Shown here: positions 16,762 to 26,869 of the stretch, in pieces | Position numbering within the stretch: position 1 is the first letter of the stretch | Layout of the letters: each line of letters opens with the position of its first letter | DNA from: Patescibacteria group bacterium | GTDB taxonomy: Bacteria > Patescibacteriota > Microgenomatia > UBA12405 | Direction: 5' to 3' | Assembly (NCBI GenBank): GCA_018902845.1 | Contig: JAHIPV010000012.1 | Span: forward strand, 1-60,925 | Length of the DNA: 60,925 nt | Position numbers and translations under genes: made by a program | Notes under the pieces: generated by a model | Told to the model about the DNA's origin: nothing | Databases searched by the model: none | The model's input: the letters and a program-made list of their open reading frames with translations, nothing else

Positions 16762-19029
16762 ATGAAATTAACAGATAACGAAAAACGTGACGTAATTAAG
16801 TATTTAGAAGCGAGTAAGCCACTTCCTGAAAAATATCGTTTTCTCTTATTTGATGGTGACCGAGAGGTTGAGCTTTTGTGGAATGGAAAGACTAATGAGG
16901 TCACAAATGTGGTTTTACCTTTTCAAGTAATTGAGCAAATCGATGAACCGAGAAGTGACGCCAAATTTGGTATGCAGGAGACACTTTTTGATACTTCTGG
17001 TAGACAGTTAACAGGTTGGACAAATAAACTTATTTGGGGTGACAACAAACTTATTCTTTCTTCATTAAAAAATGGTCCACTTCGAAAAGAAATTGAAGCA
17101 CAAGGTGGACTAAAACTTGTCTATATTGACCCTCCATTTGATGTTGGCGCAGATTTTTCAATGGATATTGAAATAGGCGAAGAAAGTTTTACAAAGAAAC
17201 CATCTGTTATTGAAGAAATTGCTTATCGTGATACCTGGGGTAAGGGAGCAGATAGTTTTATCGCCATGATTTATGAAAGATTGAAATTAACATACGGACT
17301 TCTAGCAGAAGATGGAAGTATTTATGTACATTGCGACGAAAGAGTTTCCTCCTACACTAAATTAGTATTGGATGAAATCTTCGGAAGTAAAAATTTTCAG
17401 AACGAAATAATCTACAGAAATACAGACCCCAAAAATAATACTACAAAAAAATATAGTCGTATTCATCAAACGATTTTCTTTTATACAAAAAGTAACAATT
17501 ACTTTCTGAATAACAAAGGTATCTCAAGTGATTCAGCAATTAACGAATACTCATATTTAATGTGTACTGACGGAACTGTAAGGTCAGCAAGTGAATTTAA
17601 TGGCAATAATGGTAGATTATTTAAACTAGAAAATACAACTGCTCCTAAATACACACCATCTAGAAAATTTGAGTGGTACGGATATACACCAAAGAATGGG
17701 TGGCGCTACAACAAAGAGAAAATGGATGATTTATTTAAGGAAGGGAAAATATTGTTAAAAAACAACAAAGCGAGTTCAAGGTGTCATGTTAAATTTTTAG
17801 ATACTGTTTCAGGTTCGGTGAAATCTTCTCTTTGGACTCAAGAAGGAAATGTAAAAGGTGGAACGATATATCCAACACAAAAACCTGAAGAGTTGTTGGA
17901 GCAGATAATTAGTGCTTCTTCGAACGAAGGAGATATCGTGGCAGATTTTTTCTGTGGGTCGGGAACTACTTTGGCCGTTGCAGAAAAACTTGGCAGAAAA
18001 TGGATTGGGTCTGATTTGGGTAAGTTTGGTATACACACTTCACGAAAAAGACTAATTGGTGTCCAAAGAGAACTTAAAAAGGCAGGTAAAAACTTTCGGG
18101 CATTTGAAATATTAAATGTTGGAAGATATGAGAGAGAAAATTATTTAACAGTAAACGGTGATTTACGTGCCGAAGAAAGAGCTAAGCAAGCGGAAAGAAA
18201 AGAAAAAGAATTTGTCAATCTTATTATTTCCGCTTATAAAGCCGAACCAGTAGAAGGTTTTATAAATATTTCAGGTAAAAAACGAGATAGGTTAGTTGGA
18301 GTTGGTCCAATAAGTACCCCTGTATCTTCAAAGCTTATCCAAGATATTGTAAATGAGTGTAAAGACAAGAAGCTCACAAAGGTTGATGTGCTTGGTTTTG
18401 ACTATGAAATGGGCATGGACTTACAGGAATATAAAGACCAGGGGATTGATATTGCCTTCCGTATGATTCCAAGAGAAGTGTTTGACAAAAATGCTGTCGA
18501 AAAAGGTCAAGTTAGGTTTTATGACGTGGCTTATATAGAAGCAAAACCAATTGTAAAAGGAAAGGTAAATAACAAAGAGCTATCCATTGAGTTAACAGAT
18601 TTTTCAGTCTTTTATAACCAAGATGCTACCGAAGAAACATCAGAATCACTTCGACCAGGTGGAACTAAAGTTGTTGTTGAAAATGGACAGGTAGTTAAAC
18701 TTTCCAAAGATAAAGTTTCCGAACTAGTATCAAGAGAGATATTAACCAAAAAATGGAGTGATTGGATTGATTACTGGGCGGTAGATTATAATTTTGCCGA
18801 CAGAAAGGAAATTATTAGTGAAACCGATAAGGATGGAAATGTTGTTGAACGGTGGACAGGTGATTATGTCTTTGATAATGAATGGCAAAGTTTCAGAACC
18901 AAGAAAAATAGAAATCTTGAGTTAGTATCGGCTCCAAAGATAGTTATAAAAGGAATTTATAAAGTTGCCGTCAAAATTGTAGATATTTTTGGCAATGACA
19001 CAACCAGAGTTATCGAGGTAAATATATGA
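16762..19029 (+). CDS. Type III R-M modification subunit (N6-adenine methylase)
   Basis: This 755-residue DNA methyltransferase is of the beta class. The catalytic motif DPPF at 123-126 precedes the SAM-binding motif FFCGSGTT (about 394-401). Between them is the target-recognition region, which sets the specificity. The C-terminal 350 residues are an extension that also occurs in the Mod at 39395 (both end in a KIVDIFG/KIVDVLG-type strand). Mod binds a 5-6 bp asymmetric site and methylates one adenine; it is also needed by Res. Its stop overlaps the next start by 4 bases (ATGA), so mod, the HEPN-like gene and res form one operon. Confidence 0.9.
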   Translation: MKLTDNEKRDVIKYLEASKPLPEKYRFLLFDGDREVELLWNGKTNEVTNVVLPFQVIEQIDEPRSDAKFGMQETLFDTSGRQLTGWTNKLIWGDNKLILSSLKNGPLRKEIEAQGGLKLVYIDPPFDVGADFSMDIEIGEESFTKKPSVIEEIAYRDTWGKGADSFIAMIYERLKLTYGLLAEDGSIYVHCDERVSSYTKLVLDEIFGSKNFQNEIIYRNTDPKNNTTKKYSRIHQTIFFYTKSNNYFLNNKGISSDSAINEYSYLMCTDGTVRSASEFNGNNGRLFKLENTTAPKYTPSRKFEWYGYTPKNGWRYNKEKMDDLFKEGKILLKNNKASSRCHVKFLDTVSGSVKSSLWTQEGNVKGGTIYPTQKPEELLEQIISASSNEGDIVADFFCGSGTTLAVAEKLGRKWIGSDLGKFGIHTSRKRLIGVQRELKKAGKNFRAFEILNVGRYERENYLTVNGDLRAEERAKQAERKEKEFVNLIISAYKAEPVEGFINISGKKRDRLVGVGPISTPVSSKLIQDIVNECKDKKLTKVDVLGFDYEMGMDLQEYKDQGIDIAFRMIPREVFDKNAVEKGQVRFYDVAYIEAKPIVKGKVNNKELSIELTDFSVFYNQDATEETSESLRPGGTKVVVENGQVVKLSKDKVSELVSREILTKKWSDWIDYWAVDYNFADRKEIISETDKDGNVVERWTGDYVFDNEWQSFRTKKNRNLELVSAPKIVIKGIYKVAVKIVDIFGNDTTRVIEVNI

Positions 19030-19586
19030 ACTCTAAAAATAAAAAAAAGGTTCTACTCACAAAACCATTTGTACACGAAAATCTAGAATTTAAAAATGCT
19101 CTTCTTGAATATGCAAGACAATTAAAAAAGAATCCTAAAGATAATTTTGAATCCCAATTAATATCCGCAGTCTTGTATGCACAATTAGCAGAATACATGG
19201 CAAGTTTTCTTTTAGAAAGTTTAAGGCACTTAGTTTATGATATTACTTATTCTTTTAGTCAAGCCTTTGCTTTTATTGACACTCGAAACAGAGTTGGTGT
19301 TTCACTAGATAGAATAATTGAAGGGCTAAAGGAATTTTCTTTTTCAGATAAGCCAGACATATTAAGTCTATTAATTGAAGTAAAAGATGCAAGAAATGAC
19401 TTATTTCATAATTTAGTATCCAAATCTCAAGAAGACTTAAAAGAAATTGGAGAAGATATCATTACGATACAGGAAAAAACGGAAGTTATTATCCAAAAAT
19501 TGAATGTTGTTATACCAGGACTACAAAATGTATTCTATCCTGCTAACTTAAACAACAATCAACCCGAAGCAGATAAAACAAAATAA
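19026..19586 (+). CDS. HEPN-like helical protein between mod and res
   Basis: This 186-residue all-helical protein carries R123-N-D-L-F-H128, the R-x4-H motif that forms the ribonuclease site of HEPN domains (often R-N-x-x-x-H). No membrane segment is visible. It overlaps mod by 4 bases and ends 2 bases before res, so it is stoichiometrically tied to the R-M complex. It may cut RNA when restriction is triggered or fails, or it may be a non-catalytic subunit. The HEPN call is by motif and helix content only. Confidence 0.55.
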   Translation: MNSKNKKKVLLTKPFVHENLEFKNALLEYARQLKKNPKDNFESQLISAVLYAQLAEYMASFLLESLRHLVYDITYSFSQAFAFIDTRNRVGVSLDRIIEGLKEFSFSDKPDILSLLIEVKDARNDLFHNLVSKSQEDLKEIGEDIITIQEKTEVIIQKLNVVIPGLQNVFYPANLNNNQPEADKTK

Positions 19587-19588
19587 AT

Positions 19589-22276
19589 ATGGCATTACAC
19601 AAAGATTTTCCACGAGACCCATATGCAATACTTGACCCCAGTATTCGATGGTTTCCAGCCGATGAGGACTTGCGAGAAAAAGGATACGACAAACTGTTAC
19701 CTCCCCTTGTTGCCGACCTTAGAAATAAAGTAAAGGAATGGCGAGACAAACATTACGAAGGTGCAAGTGATACTTCCAAAGCCTTGTTGAATTGGTGGTT
19801 TAAAGAAGAACATATTTTATATGACCAACATGGTGTTTCTTCACCATTTCGATATTATTTTTGTCAAAGAGAAGCACTCGAAACTGTTATCTGGCTTTAC
19901 GAAGTAGCAAAAGTAAAAGATAAATACGACCTTATTAGATATAACTCGACAGGAGTATTGAGTGCGGGAATGTTTACTGAGGACTGGTTGCGTTTTGTAA
20001 TTAAAATGGCGACCGGATCAGGTAAAACAAAAGTAATGAGTTTAATGATCGCTTGGGCATATTTTCACAAGAAATATGAGCAAGATTCGCAACTCGCAAA
20101 GAATTTTCTTTTGATTACGCCAAACGTTATTGTCTTTGAAAGAATCAAGAACGACTTTGAAGGATTAAAAATCTTTTTTGCTGATCCTATTTTGCCAGAT
20201 AACGGATACCAAGGACAAAATTGGCAAGATGATTTTCAGATGACATTACACTTACAGGATGAATTAAGGACTGTTTCCGATACAGGTAATATCTTTTTAA
20301 CCAATATTCATCGAGTCTTTGAAGGAAATATCAAAGATGCCAGTTTAGAGGATGAAGATACATCTGCCTACTTTTTGGGTCACAAACCAGTTACTAAAAC
20401 AAATGATTCAACAGTCGACTTGGGAATGATTGTTAGGGATATCGATGAACTGATAGTAATAAATGATGAGGCGCACCACATTCACGACGAGAATATGGCT
20501 TGGTACAAGTCAATCCTAGATATTGATAATAGATTAAAACAAAAAGGCTCTGGATTAGCTTTACAACTCGATGTTACAGCAACACCAAAGAAGAATGACG
20601 GCTCGATATTTGTGCAAACGATAACAGATTATCCCCTTGTTGAGGCAATTCATCAAAGAATAGTTAAGAATCCCGTTGTTCCTGATGCTGCAAGTCGAGG
20701 AAAACTGAAGGAAAATCAAAGCGCACTATTTAGTGAGAAATATCGTGATTATATTAACCTTGGTATTGAAGAATGGCGTAAAACATACGAAGCACTAAAG
20801 CCGATGGACAAAAAATCAATTCTATTTATCATGACTGATGACACCAAGAACTGTGATGAGGTTGCTGAATATATAAAAACCAACTTTGCTGATCTAAGTA
20901 ATGCCGTTTTAACCATCCACACTAATAAAAGTGGTGAAATATCAGAAAGTGTTACAGGAAAAAATAAAGAAGAATTAAATTTATTGAGAAAACAGGCAAA
21001 TGAAATAGACAGCTGGGAAAGTCCTTTCAAAGTAATAATTTCTGTCATGATGCTTAAAGAGGGTTGGGACGTTAAGAACGTAACCACTATTGTTGGGCTT
21101 AGACCATATGCCGCTGATTCAAAAATACTTCCTGAGCAGACTCTCGGTAGAGGTCTAAGAAGAATGTTCTTTGGTCGTAATGATATTGAAGAATATGTTA
21201 GTGTGGTTGGCACCCCAGCCTTTATGGACTTTGTAGAGTCAATTAAAGGAGAGGGAGTTATTTTGGATAAGAAAGCTATGGGAGAAGGATCAAAACCGAT
21301 TGCTCCTACAGTTATTGAGGTAGATAAAGACAATCCTCATAAAGACATTGAAAAGCTCGATATCGAATTACCAGTTATGACACCAAGGATTCAAAGAGAA
21401 TATAAAAATCTTGCTGAGTTAGACGTATCCTCATTTGGAAACCAAAAAGTAAAAGTCAAAGTTTTCTCCGAAGAAGAAAAAAGGGAAATTGTATTTAAAG
21501 ATGTCGTTGATGAACAAACACATCACACCACTATTTTAACTGGCGATATTGAACCAGATTATAGAAGTGTTGTTGGTTTCTTCGCCCAGGCAGTAATGAG
21601 AGAACTAAGACTATTCGGTTGCTATGATATTTTATTTGGGAAAGTAAAAGAATTTCTTCAGAGCTATCTGTTTGACACGCCCGTAGATTTATCAGACCTA
21701 AATGTGTTAACAAATTTATCGGAAGTTGAATACATAAAACTGATTAAAGACTCATTCAAAAAAGCTATTAATGAGCTAACGGTTCAAGATAAAGGTGATA
21801 CTGAAATAAAAAATTACATCAAAATCAGCGATGCCCGACCTTTTGTAGTTAATGATAAAGCTTATTTATTACCTAAAAAGTCAGTATTCAACAAGATTGT
21901 CGGCGATAGTGATTTCGAGCTTACTTTTGCTGATTTTATTGAGAACTGTGAAGACGTAATTTCATTCTCTAAAAACTTTCAAAATAAGGAAGCCAGTGCT
22001 CTCCGAATTGAATATAAAAATTCCGAAGGCTTTATTGCCACCTACTATCCCGACTTTTTTGTTAAAAAAGACGACAAAACGGTTTACATTGTCGAAACAA
22101 AAGGTAGAGAGGAAGAAGATGATAAGTTGAAGTTTGAACGGTTACAAAAGTGGTGCGAGGATGTAAACAGTCGTCAAACCAGAATGGAATATAAAGCACT
22201 TTACATTAAACAAGAAGAATGGGAGAAATATACACCGAAAAACTTTGATGAGGCCGTAAGATTGTTTAGCAAATAA
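19589..22276 (+). CDS. Type III R-M restriction subunit (helicase-nuclease)
   Basis: This 895-residue Res protein has an SF2 helicase core with Walker A MATGSGKT (about 140-147) and a Walker B DEAH box (INDEAHH, about 292-298). Later helicase motifs include EQTLGRGLRRM near 515-525. The C-terminal PD-(D/E)xK nuclease shows YYPDFFV then VETKG (about 818-840). Res uses ATP to move along or signal through DNA and cuts 25-27 bp from unmodified sites together with Mod. All motifs are intact, so the system looks functional. It is followed 2 bases later by the gene at 22279. Confidence 0.92.
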   Translation: MALHKDFPRDPYAILDPSIRWFPADEDLREKGYDKLLPPLVADLRNKVKEWRDKHYEGASDTSKALLNWWFKEEHILYDQHGVSSPFRYYFCQREALETVIWLYEVAKVKDKYDLIRYNSTGVLSAGMFTEDWLRFVIKMATGSGKTKVMSLMIAWAYFHKKYEQDSQLAKNFLLITPNVIVFERIKNDFEGLKIFFADPILPDNGYQGQNWQDDFQMTLHLQDELRTVSDTGNIFLTNIHRVFEGNIKDASLEDEDTSAYFLGHKPVTKTNDSTVDLGMIVRDIDELIVINDEAHHIHDENMAWYKSILDIDNRLKQKGSGLALQLDVTATPKKNDGSIFVQTITDYPLVEAIHQRIVKNPVVPDAASRGKLKENQSALFSEKYRDYINLGIEEWRKTYEALKPMDKKSILFIMTDDTKNCDEVAEYIKTNFADLSNAVLTIHTNKSGEISESVTGKNKEELNLLRKQANEIDSWESPFKVIISVMMLKEGWDVKNVTTIVGLRPYAADSKILPEQTLGRGLRRMFFGRNDIEEYVSVVGTPAFMDFVESIKGEGVILDKKAMGEGSKPIAPTVIEVDKDNPHKDIEKLDIELPVMTPRIQREYKNLAELDVSSFGNQKVKVKVFSEEEKREIVFKDVVDEQTHHTTILTGDIEPDYRSVVGFFAQAVMRELRLFGCYDILFGKVKEFLQSYLFDTPVDLSDLNVLTNLSEVEYIKLIKDSFKKAINELTVQDKGDTEIKNYIKISDARPFVVNDKAYLLPKKSVFNKIVGDSDFELTFADFIENCEDVISFSKNFQNKEASALRIEYKNSEGFIATYYPDFFVKKDDKTVYIVETKGREEEDDKLKFERLQKWCEDVNSRQTRMEYKALYIKQEEWEKYTPKNFDEAVRLFSK

Positions 22277-22278
22277 AT

Positions 22279-23019
22279 ATGATTGGAATTTTTAACAGAG
22301 AAGAAGTTGTTATCGAGAATTCTTTTTTGACTAAATTTAAGAGCGAAATAAATTGTTTCAATAAATTATTGGGAGTATATACCGCCTTTCTTGAGGCTAC
22401 TTCTAATAAAATTAAGGATAATGAATATCCAAATTGGACTATCCTTATGCTTCTATCTCAGACCGTGTCGTTGATGGAGAATGGAATTAAGTTGCTTGCT
22501 ACTGGTTATTTGAGGTCTTCAGAAATAATGATACGTGTATGCGCCGAAGCGATTATCCTATCTACCTATTTTAAAGAATTCCCTGATTTTGAAATCGAAT
22601 ATAGGACCACAAACTACCGAGAATTTTTTAGAAATCACAGTATTGATAATATGCTCAAGAAAGTTGAAGAGGATGGAACGATATTTATTAAAGATAAAGA
22701 CAAAGCAAAACAAGTTAAGTGGAATAAAATTGTTTTCACTAATTTATTTAAGGAATCATCAAGATTTGTGCATAATAACTCAGATTTAATATATGATTTG
22801 TCAAAAAATAACTCAAATCAATCTGGTGATATACAGTTGATAATGGGACCCCAAAATTATTCTGATGAAATACTTTCAGTGGGGATGAGAAGATTATTTA
22901 ATACTCTTTTATTTTCTTTAGTTGTGCTTGGTGTTTCATTAAATATAGTTCCTGATGAAAACGAAAAAGAAATTATGACTCAAGCATCAGCTATTACTGA
23001 GATATTACTTAAAAAGTAA
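22279..23019 (+). CDS. Helical protein A (paralogue at 48172)
   Basis: This 246-residue helical protein is homologous along its length to the one at 48172-48957. Both have an opening IGIF-x-x-x-E, a central L-A-x-G-Y-L-x-x-S-x-I-x-x-R-x-x-x-E stretch (about 73-90 here), an E-F-P block, an E-x-S-x-F-V-H block (about 159-165) and a G-P-x-x-S-D-[ED] turn. The R...E/FVH pattern resembles DUF5677-type and HEPN-superfamily proteins; this is a low-confidence resemblance. It begins 2 bases after res, so it belongs to the R-M operon. An accessory defence role is inferred. Confidence 0.55.
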   Translation: MIGIFNREEVVIENSFLTKFKSEINCFNKLLGVYTAFLEATSNKIKDNEYPNWTILMLLSQTVSLMENGIKLLATGYLRSSEIMIRVCAEAIILSTYFKEFPDFEIEYRTTNYREFFRNHSIDNMLKKVEEDGTIFIKDKDKAKQVKWNKIVFTNLFKESSRFVHNNSDLIYDLSKNNSNQSGDIQLIMGPQNYSDEILSVGMRRLFNTLLFSLVVLGVSLNIVPDENEKEIMTQASAITEILLKK

Positions 23020-23242
23020 AAGTTTTTTGTTATTAAACATTTATTAAATCGTATTGTAATTTCATGTATTGAATGGTTTATGGGCTAAAAGAAGACTAGT
23101 GTCACTTGCCCTAATTACTGCATTTTCGACTATACTATATATAGTTTTGTAGTTTTAGGCCACCTTGGAAAGTTAAGAGAAATAGGTTAAGTGAATTTCG
23201 AAAATAGATATATCATTTATTGTTTTTATTGGAGGTCTGATT

Positions 23243-23803
23243 ATGTTAATTAAGCAAATAGATATTCTTGTCCATCCTGATTTTTCACAAATGCCAGTAC
23301 CAAATTGGCCACTTCATGAAAGCCAATTAGTCCTTCGAAAAAAATGGGAGGAAAGGTTCGAACTACTAGAAAAACAGGAAGATGCCATACTTCTATATTT
23401 CTCATACCTAACTATCAACGAAGTTGACCGAGGCTTAGAAGATTTATCAACTATTACAAACAAAATTAAACGAGACGAAATTGAACGAATTAAAAAAGTA
23501 AAAGCAATGCTTGGTAATCGAATCATTGTATTTGGATGGTTAGCCATGCCCAATTTTGAAAGTTTTGACAAAATATTCACCTCTTGTGGTTTTACTTATG
23601 TTCCCAAAGAAACCAAAATTCATGCCTATGGTGAAATATTAGGGATGTGTGTCTGGGCAAATGCTAATAATGTTGCGCAATCTCTTGGTATACCCAATTC
23701 CAACATAGAATACAATCTTGAAAAGTCATTAACAAATAACGGCAGTCAAGAAATATTAAATTGGCAGGTTTTTAAGATGGATAAGTCGTTCCTGTTTGCT
23801 TGA
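23243..23803 (+). CDS. Hypothetical protein with strong ribosome site
   Basis: This 186-residue mixed alpha/beta protein matches no family I recognise. Conserved-looking features are DILVHPDF at the start, a charged helix (about 35-80) and IIVFGWLAMPNFESFD. It has an unusually good ribosome-binding site for this window (TTGGAGGTCTGATTATG) and a leader of roughly 100 bases behind a TATACT box near 23135. It is therefore expressed separately from the R-M operon. A 222-base gap precedes it. Confidence 0.55.
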   Translation: MLIKQIDILVHPDFSQMPVPNWPLHESQLVLRKKWEERFELLEKQEDAILLYFSYLTINEVDRGLEDLSTITNKIKRDEIERIKKVKAMLGNRIIVFGWLAMPNFESFDKIFTSCGFTYVPKETKIHAYGEILGMCVWANANNVAQSLGIPNSNIEYNLEKSLTNNGSQEILNWQVFKMDKSFLFA

Positions 23804-23947
23804 TAATAAAAGCAATTTTTGTCTAATTTTAAATTACTGTTTAATAATAATAATAATTTAAATTATTTTGTCTCACTTACGAGCCCAGTGTTGAATAAGT
23901 AAGTGGTCAAAAAGATGTATAATTCGGATAGTTAGAATAAAAAGAAG

Positions 23948-24280
23948 ATGAAAAAGATTATTGATTCACCTTTTAGTGAAATTGAGGATGAGGTTTATGG
24001 ATATCAATGGTCAGCCATTTTAGATGCTAATACTTGTAATTATTGTGCCAGTATAGACGGCAAAGTAATCAGTGTTAATGACGAGGCTTTTCATAAATAT
24101 AAACCTGGAAAAGTACACCCTGGTTGTCGATGTATTTGGGTGGCAATTATGAAAGACGAAATTAATCCACCTCCCATTACAGGTATTCCTAAAAAATTAA
24201 AACCTCAATCGGAAGTCCCAGCTTCAGAGTTTAAAGACTTGAAATTTCCTTTAGTTGGGGCTGGAAAAAGAAAAATGTAA
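23948..24280 (+). CDS. Orphan phage Mu F-like zinc-motif protein
   Basis: This 110-residue protein carries Cys30-x2-Cys33 (TCNYCASIDGK) and HPGCRCIW with Cys60 and Cys62, spaced as in the C-terminal part of phage Mu gpF/SPP1 gp7 head-morphogenesis proteins. It starts near that domain, so the capsid-related N-terminal part is missing. No other head genes are present. Related stand-alone domains occur with toxins and in mobile elements, so it may be a co-opted domain rather than phage decay. Function is uncertain. Confidence 0.55.
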   Translation: MKKIIDSPFSEIEDEVYGYQWSAILDANTCNYCASIDGKVISVNDEAFHKYKPGKVHPGCRCIWVAIMKDEINPPPITGIPKKLKPQSEVPASEFKDLKFPLVGAGKRKM

Positions 24281-24319
24281 ATATTTTTATCAGAAAGCAA
24301 TTATTTCTTAGAAAAAAAC

Positions 24320-25024
24320 ATGTTTAAAAAAAATTTTCCACCAATTGAAACTGTTCTAGATATGGAACCTTCTGAACTTGCTCCTTTTGTATTAAAGGAT
24401 TTAAATGAAATAAGTCAAACAAATCAAATAAACAGATACAACTACACATTAAGTACCAGTAGTGATATTCAAGATTATGCAAGAAAACATGTAAAAGATT
24501 TTCAAAAACGACTAATGGAAGCATATATTTGGCTCGAGAGAGAAATGTTTATAGCTCCTGAACCAGATTCACAAGGAGAGTGGCGGTTTATAACAAGAAG
24601 TGGTGAAAAAGTTTTACAGAATGAAGACTTTACAGCATACAAGCAAGGATTATTATTACCATCAGAAAATTTACATCCAATCCTTATAAGAAAAGTTAAA
24701 CCACTTTTCTTAAGGGGTGATTATGATACATCAGTGTTTCAGGCTTTTAAGGCAGTTGAAATACAGGTCAGAAAAGTCGGTGGATACACAAAGGGTGATT
24801 ATGGTGTTGATTTAATGAGAACGGCATTCCATCCACAAACAGGTAAATTAACCAATACCCATTCATTAAACTCTGAAAAACAGGCTATGAGTGATTTATT
24901 TGCCGGTGCCATAGGATTGTTTAAAAATCCAGTTAGTCATAGAGACATCGAAATTATGTCTTCTGAAGAAGCAGTCGATTATATTATGGTTGCAAATTGT
25001 TTATTGAAAATGGTTAGTGAATAA
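24320..25024 (+). CDS. TIGR02391/Ymh-family protein (HEPN-type)
   Basis: This 234-residue protein fits the TIGR02391 (Ymh) family. Its C-terminal domain has FQAFKAVEIQVR, then GVDLMRTAF, then DLFAGAIGLFKNPVSHRD (about 190-209), the defining block of the family. That block is a HEPN-like fold whose N-P-x-S-H is the family version of the catalytic motif. Family members are common in defence islands and mobile elements; their molecular role is poorly known. It stands alone behind the Mu F-like gene, 39 bases downstream. Confidence 0.75.
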   Translation: MFKKNFPPIETVLDMEPSELAPFVLKDLNEISQTNQINRYNYTLSTSSDIQDYARKHVKDFQKRLMEAYIWLEREMFIAPEPDSQGEWRFITRSGEKVLQNEDFTAYKQGLLLPSENLHPILIRKVKPLFLRGDYDTSVFQAFKAVEIQVRKVGGYTKGDYGVDLMRTAFHPQTGKLTNTHSLNSEKQAMSDLFAGAIGLFKNPVSHRDIEIMSSEEAVDYIMVANCLLKMVSE

Positions 25025-25092
25025 AGAGTAACTATAGTCTCTCATAAGAAATTCAACTACCCAAAACAGTTTAAAATTTATTTTTTGTAAAT

Positions 25093-25770
25093 ATGTTAAA
25101 TATAGTCAAAAAAATGTTCAAACCTAAAAATTTCACCGATACGGTAACTATGTCAGATAATCTTAATATGATATTACTGGATAAGTCTGGAAAAACAAAG
25201 GCTATTAGAGATGTTTCAGACATTCATGAACTTGCCGTAAATTTTGACAAAAAAAGCGACGTTGTTAAAGAAAAGTTCACTCTTAAACAAAAAAATAAAC
25301 AATCAAATAATAATCAAGAAAAAGAAATTATAGTTGTAAACAGGTTTTTACCAGTATTTAATAAAGAAAATAATACACAATTTATTCTTTCTCAAAATCA
25401 ACCACTCACGGATAGTCATATAGATATACTCATCAGTGATGGGTCAAAAGAAATAGAGTTACAAGTGCGAGTTTCAGATGATGAACCATGGGGAAAACTA
25501 TTTAAGAATAAATTTTTTGAGCGTTCAGGAAAGGGCTTTGAAATATCTCATAATGCTATAAAACGAGCAATTGAGACTAAAATAAAAAAGTATCCCTTAC
25601 AAATTCGCAACGACTTAATACTTTTACTTGATGGATGGTTAGCCGTTAGACCAGAAGATTTAGAAAATTTTATCACTACCGAAAATGAATTTATGAAAAA
25701 TTCCGAATTTAAGGAAATTTGGTTTGTAGGGGAAATTCAAAAGACAATAATCAAGCTATATCCCTATTAA
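25093..25770 (+). CDS. Hypothetical protein, possible nuclease fold
   Basis: This 225-residue protein has a basic, low-complexity middle (KQKNKQSNNNQEKE, about 75-89). A region HIDILISDGSKEIELQVRV (about 115-134) follows, in which an Asp and a Glu/Gln on adjacent strands resemble a degenerate PD-(D/E)xK core. The second Lys is replaced by a non-Lys residue, so activity is doubtful. No family was recognised. It sits between two defence-type genes in the accessory tail of the element. Confidence 0.45.
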   Translation: MLNIVKKMFKPKNFTDTVTMSDNLNMILLDKSGKTKAIRDVSDIHELAVNFDKKSDVVKEKFTLKQKNKQSNNNQEKEIIVVNRFLPVFNKENNTQFILSQNQPLTDSHIDILISDGSKEIELQVRVSDDEPWGKLFKNKFFERSGKGFEISHNAIKRAIETKIKKYPLQIRNDLILLLDGWLAVRPEDLENFITTENEFMKNSEFKEIWFVGEIQKTIIKLYPY

Positions 25771-25807
25771 TTTAAATTTACTTTACTAATCAATAGACAA
25801 ACTTTAT

Positions 25808-26557
25808 ATGTATAAAAAACATCCTGTATTTGAAGAACCATCAGACGAAAATTCAACCATATGGAGATATCTAGATTTTACAAAATTTGTTTCTTTACTG
25901 GATAAAAAATCATTGTGGTTTTCAAAATCAGACAAACTAGGCGACCCATTTGAAGGTTCTTTCCCAGAAGTAAACATAAATTTGAGACCTAGCCTTTACA
26001 AAAAAATACCAGAAGAAATTATTAAAAAAGTTCTTCCTGATTTTTATAAAAATGTTAGAGAACATACATTCTTAAATTGTTGGCACGAAAATGATTGTGA
26101 ATCAATTGCAATGTGGAATATGTATCTTAAAAGTAACGAAGGAATTGCTATTAGGTCTACATATAAAAGATTAAAAGAATGTTTGAATAAAACTACAGAA
26201 GACATATTTATAGGAAAAGTTAAATATATTGACTATAAAAAAGAATGGATGCCTGAAGGTAATTCTCTTTATCCATTTGTACACAAAAGAAAGAGTTATG
26301 AATATGAAAAGGAGATTAGAGCAGTTATTCAACATTTTAGTATTGACAAAAAAACAAACACCGTTAAGTTGGCTTTAGAAAAAGTATCTGACGGCATGAG
26401 TGTACCAATTGAAATTGAAACATTAATAGAAAGTGTATATGTTTCTCCTGAATCCCCAGAATGGTTTTCCAAGCTTGTTGAATCAGTAGTAAAGGAATAC
26501 GGATTTGCACAAATAGAAGTAATACAATCCAGTCTAAAAGACGACCCAGTATTCTAG
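25808..26557 (+). CDS. DUF2971-family protein
   Basis: This 249-residue protein looks like DUF2971. An early WRYLDF is followed by SLWFSKSDKLGDPFEGSF (about 34-51), then NCWHENDCESIAMWNMYL (about 94-111) and a late YEYEKEIRAVIQH. These are the characteristic blocks of the family, including the W-x-x-Y and G/N-D-P-F-E motifs. DUF2971 proteins are found in defence islands and next to other abortive-infection genes, with unclear chemistry. It is the last gene inside the tRNA-Asn element, 180 bases before the stranded recombinase tail. Confidence 0.65.
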   Translation: MYKKHPVFEEPSDENSTIWRYLDFTKFVSLLDKKSLWFSKSDKLGDPFEGSFPEVNINLRPSLYKKIPEEIIKKVLPDFYKNVREHTFLNCWHENDCESIAMWNMYLKSNEGIAIRSTYKRLKECLNKTTEDIFIGKVKYIDYKKEWMPEGNSLYPFVHKRKSYEYEKEIRAVIQHFSIDKKTNTVKLALEKVSDGMSVPIEIETLIESVYVSPESPEWFSKLVESVVKEYGFAQIEVIQSSLKDDPVF

Positions 26558-26715
26558 TTATAAAATTAACACACAGAAATTCTAATCTCTTTCAAAACTC
26601 AATTCTTAGCACCTTAGATTCGAGTAAACTAACGAAACATCCAAAAAAGTACATTTATTAGCTTTGAAATTGTCGTTCGTTTTAAGTGGTTGTCTAATTT
26701 CGTATCACCGGTAAA

Positions 26716-26726
26716 TTAGGTTCAAA
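26716..26726 (-). repeat. 11-mer TTTGAACCTAA, copy 1
   Basis: It lies 15 bases past the stop codon of the stranded recombinase tail (minus strand) and occurs in the same place after the recombinase at 35706 (35695-35705). Homology between the two downstream regions ends about here. Confidence 0.5.
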
Positions 26727-26741
26727 TAAACAGTTTCCTAA

Positions 26742-26869
26742 TTAATCATTGATATTGCCTATCATGGGCGCTAAAGTAATCGGATTTTTTAATTTATTTT
26801 CTCGAGGATGAGGAAGCAAGACGCAGAAGGCGGCAGTCCAGCGAACGAAGTGAGTTGGAAATCCTCGAG
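26742..26869 (-). pseudogene. Displaced 3' end of the element recombinase
   Basis: The minus strand reads 42 codons and a TAA without a start codon. The final stretch KLKNPITLAP aligns with KLKNPMTLLP at the end of the recombinase at 35706, and nucleotide similarity continues past the stop (TTAGGAAACT / TTAGGGAACT). Its frame is exactly continuous with the recombinase at 11939 when the two GGGGGAGC cores are joined. It is therefore the natural C-terminus, split off by integration, and would be rejoined on excision. The outer part is bracketed by a 9-bp inverted repeat CTCGAGGAT/ATCCTCGAG (26801-26809 and 26861-26869), which may be recombinase arm sites. Confidence 0.8.
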
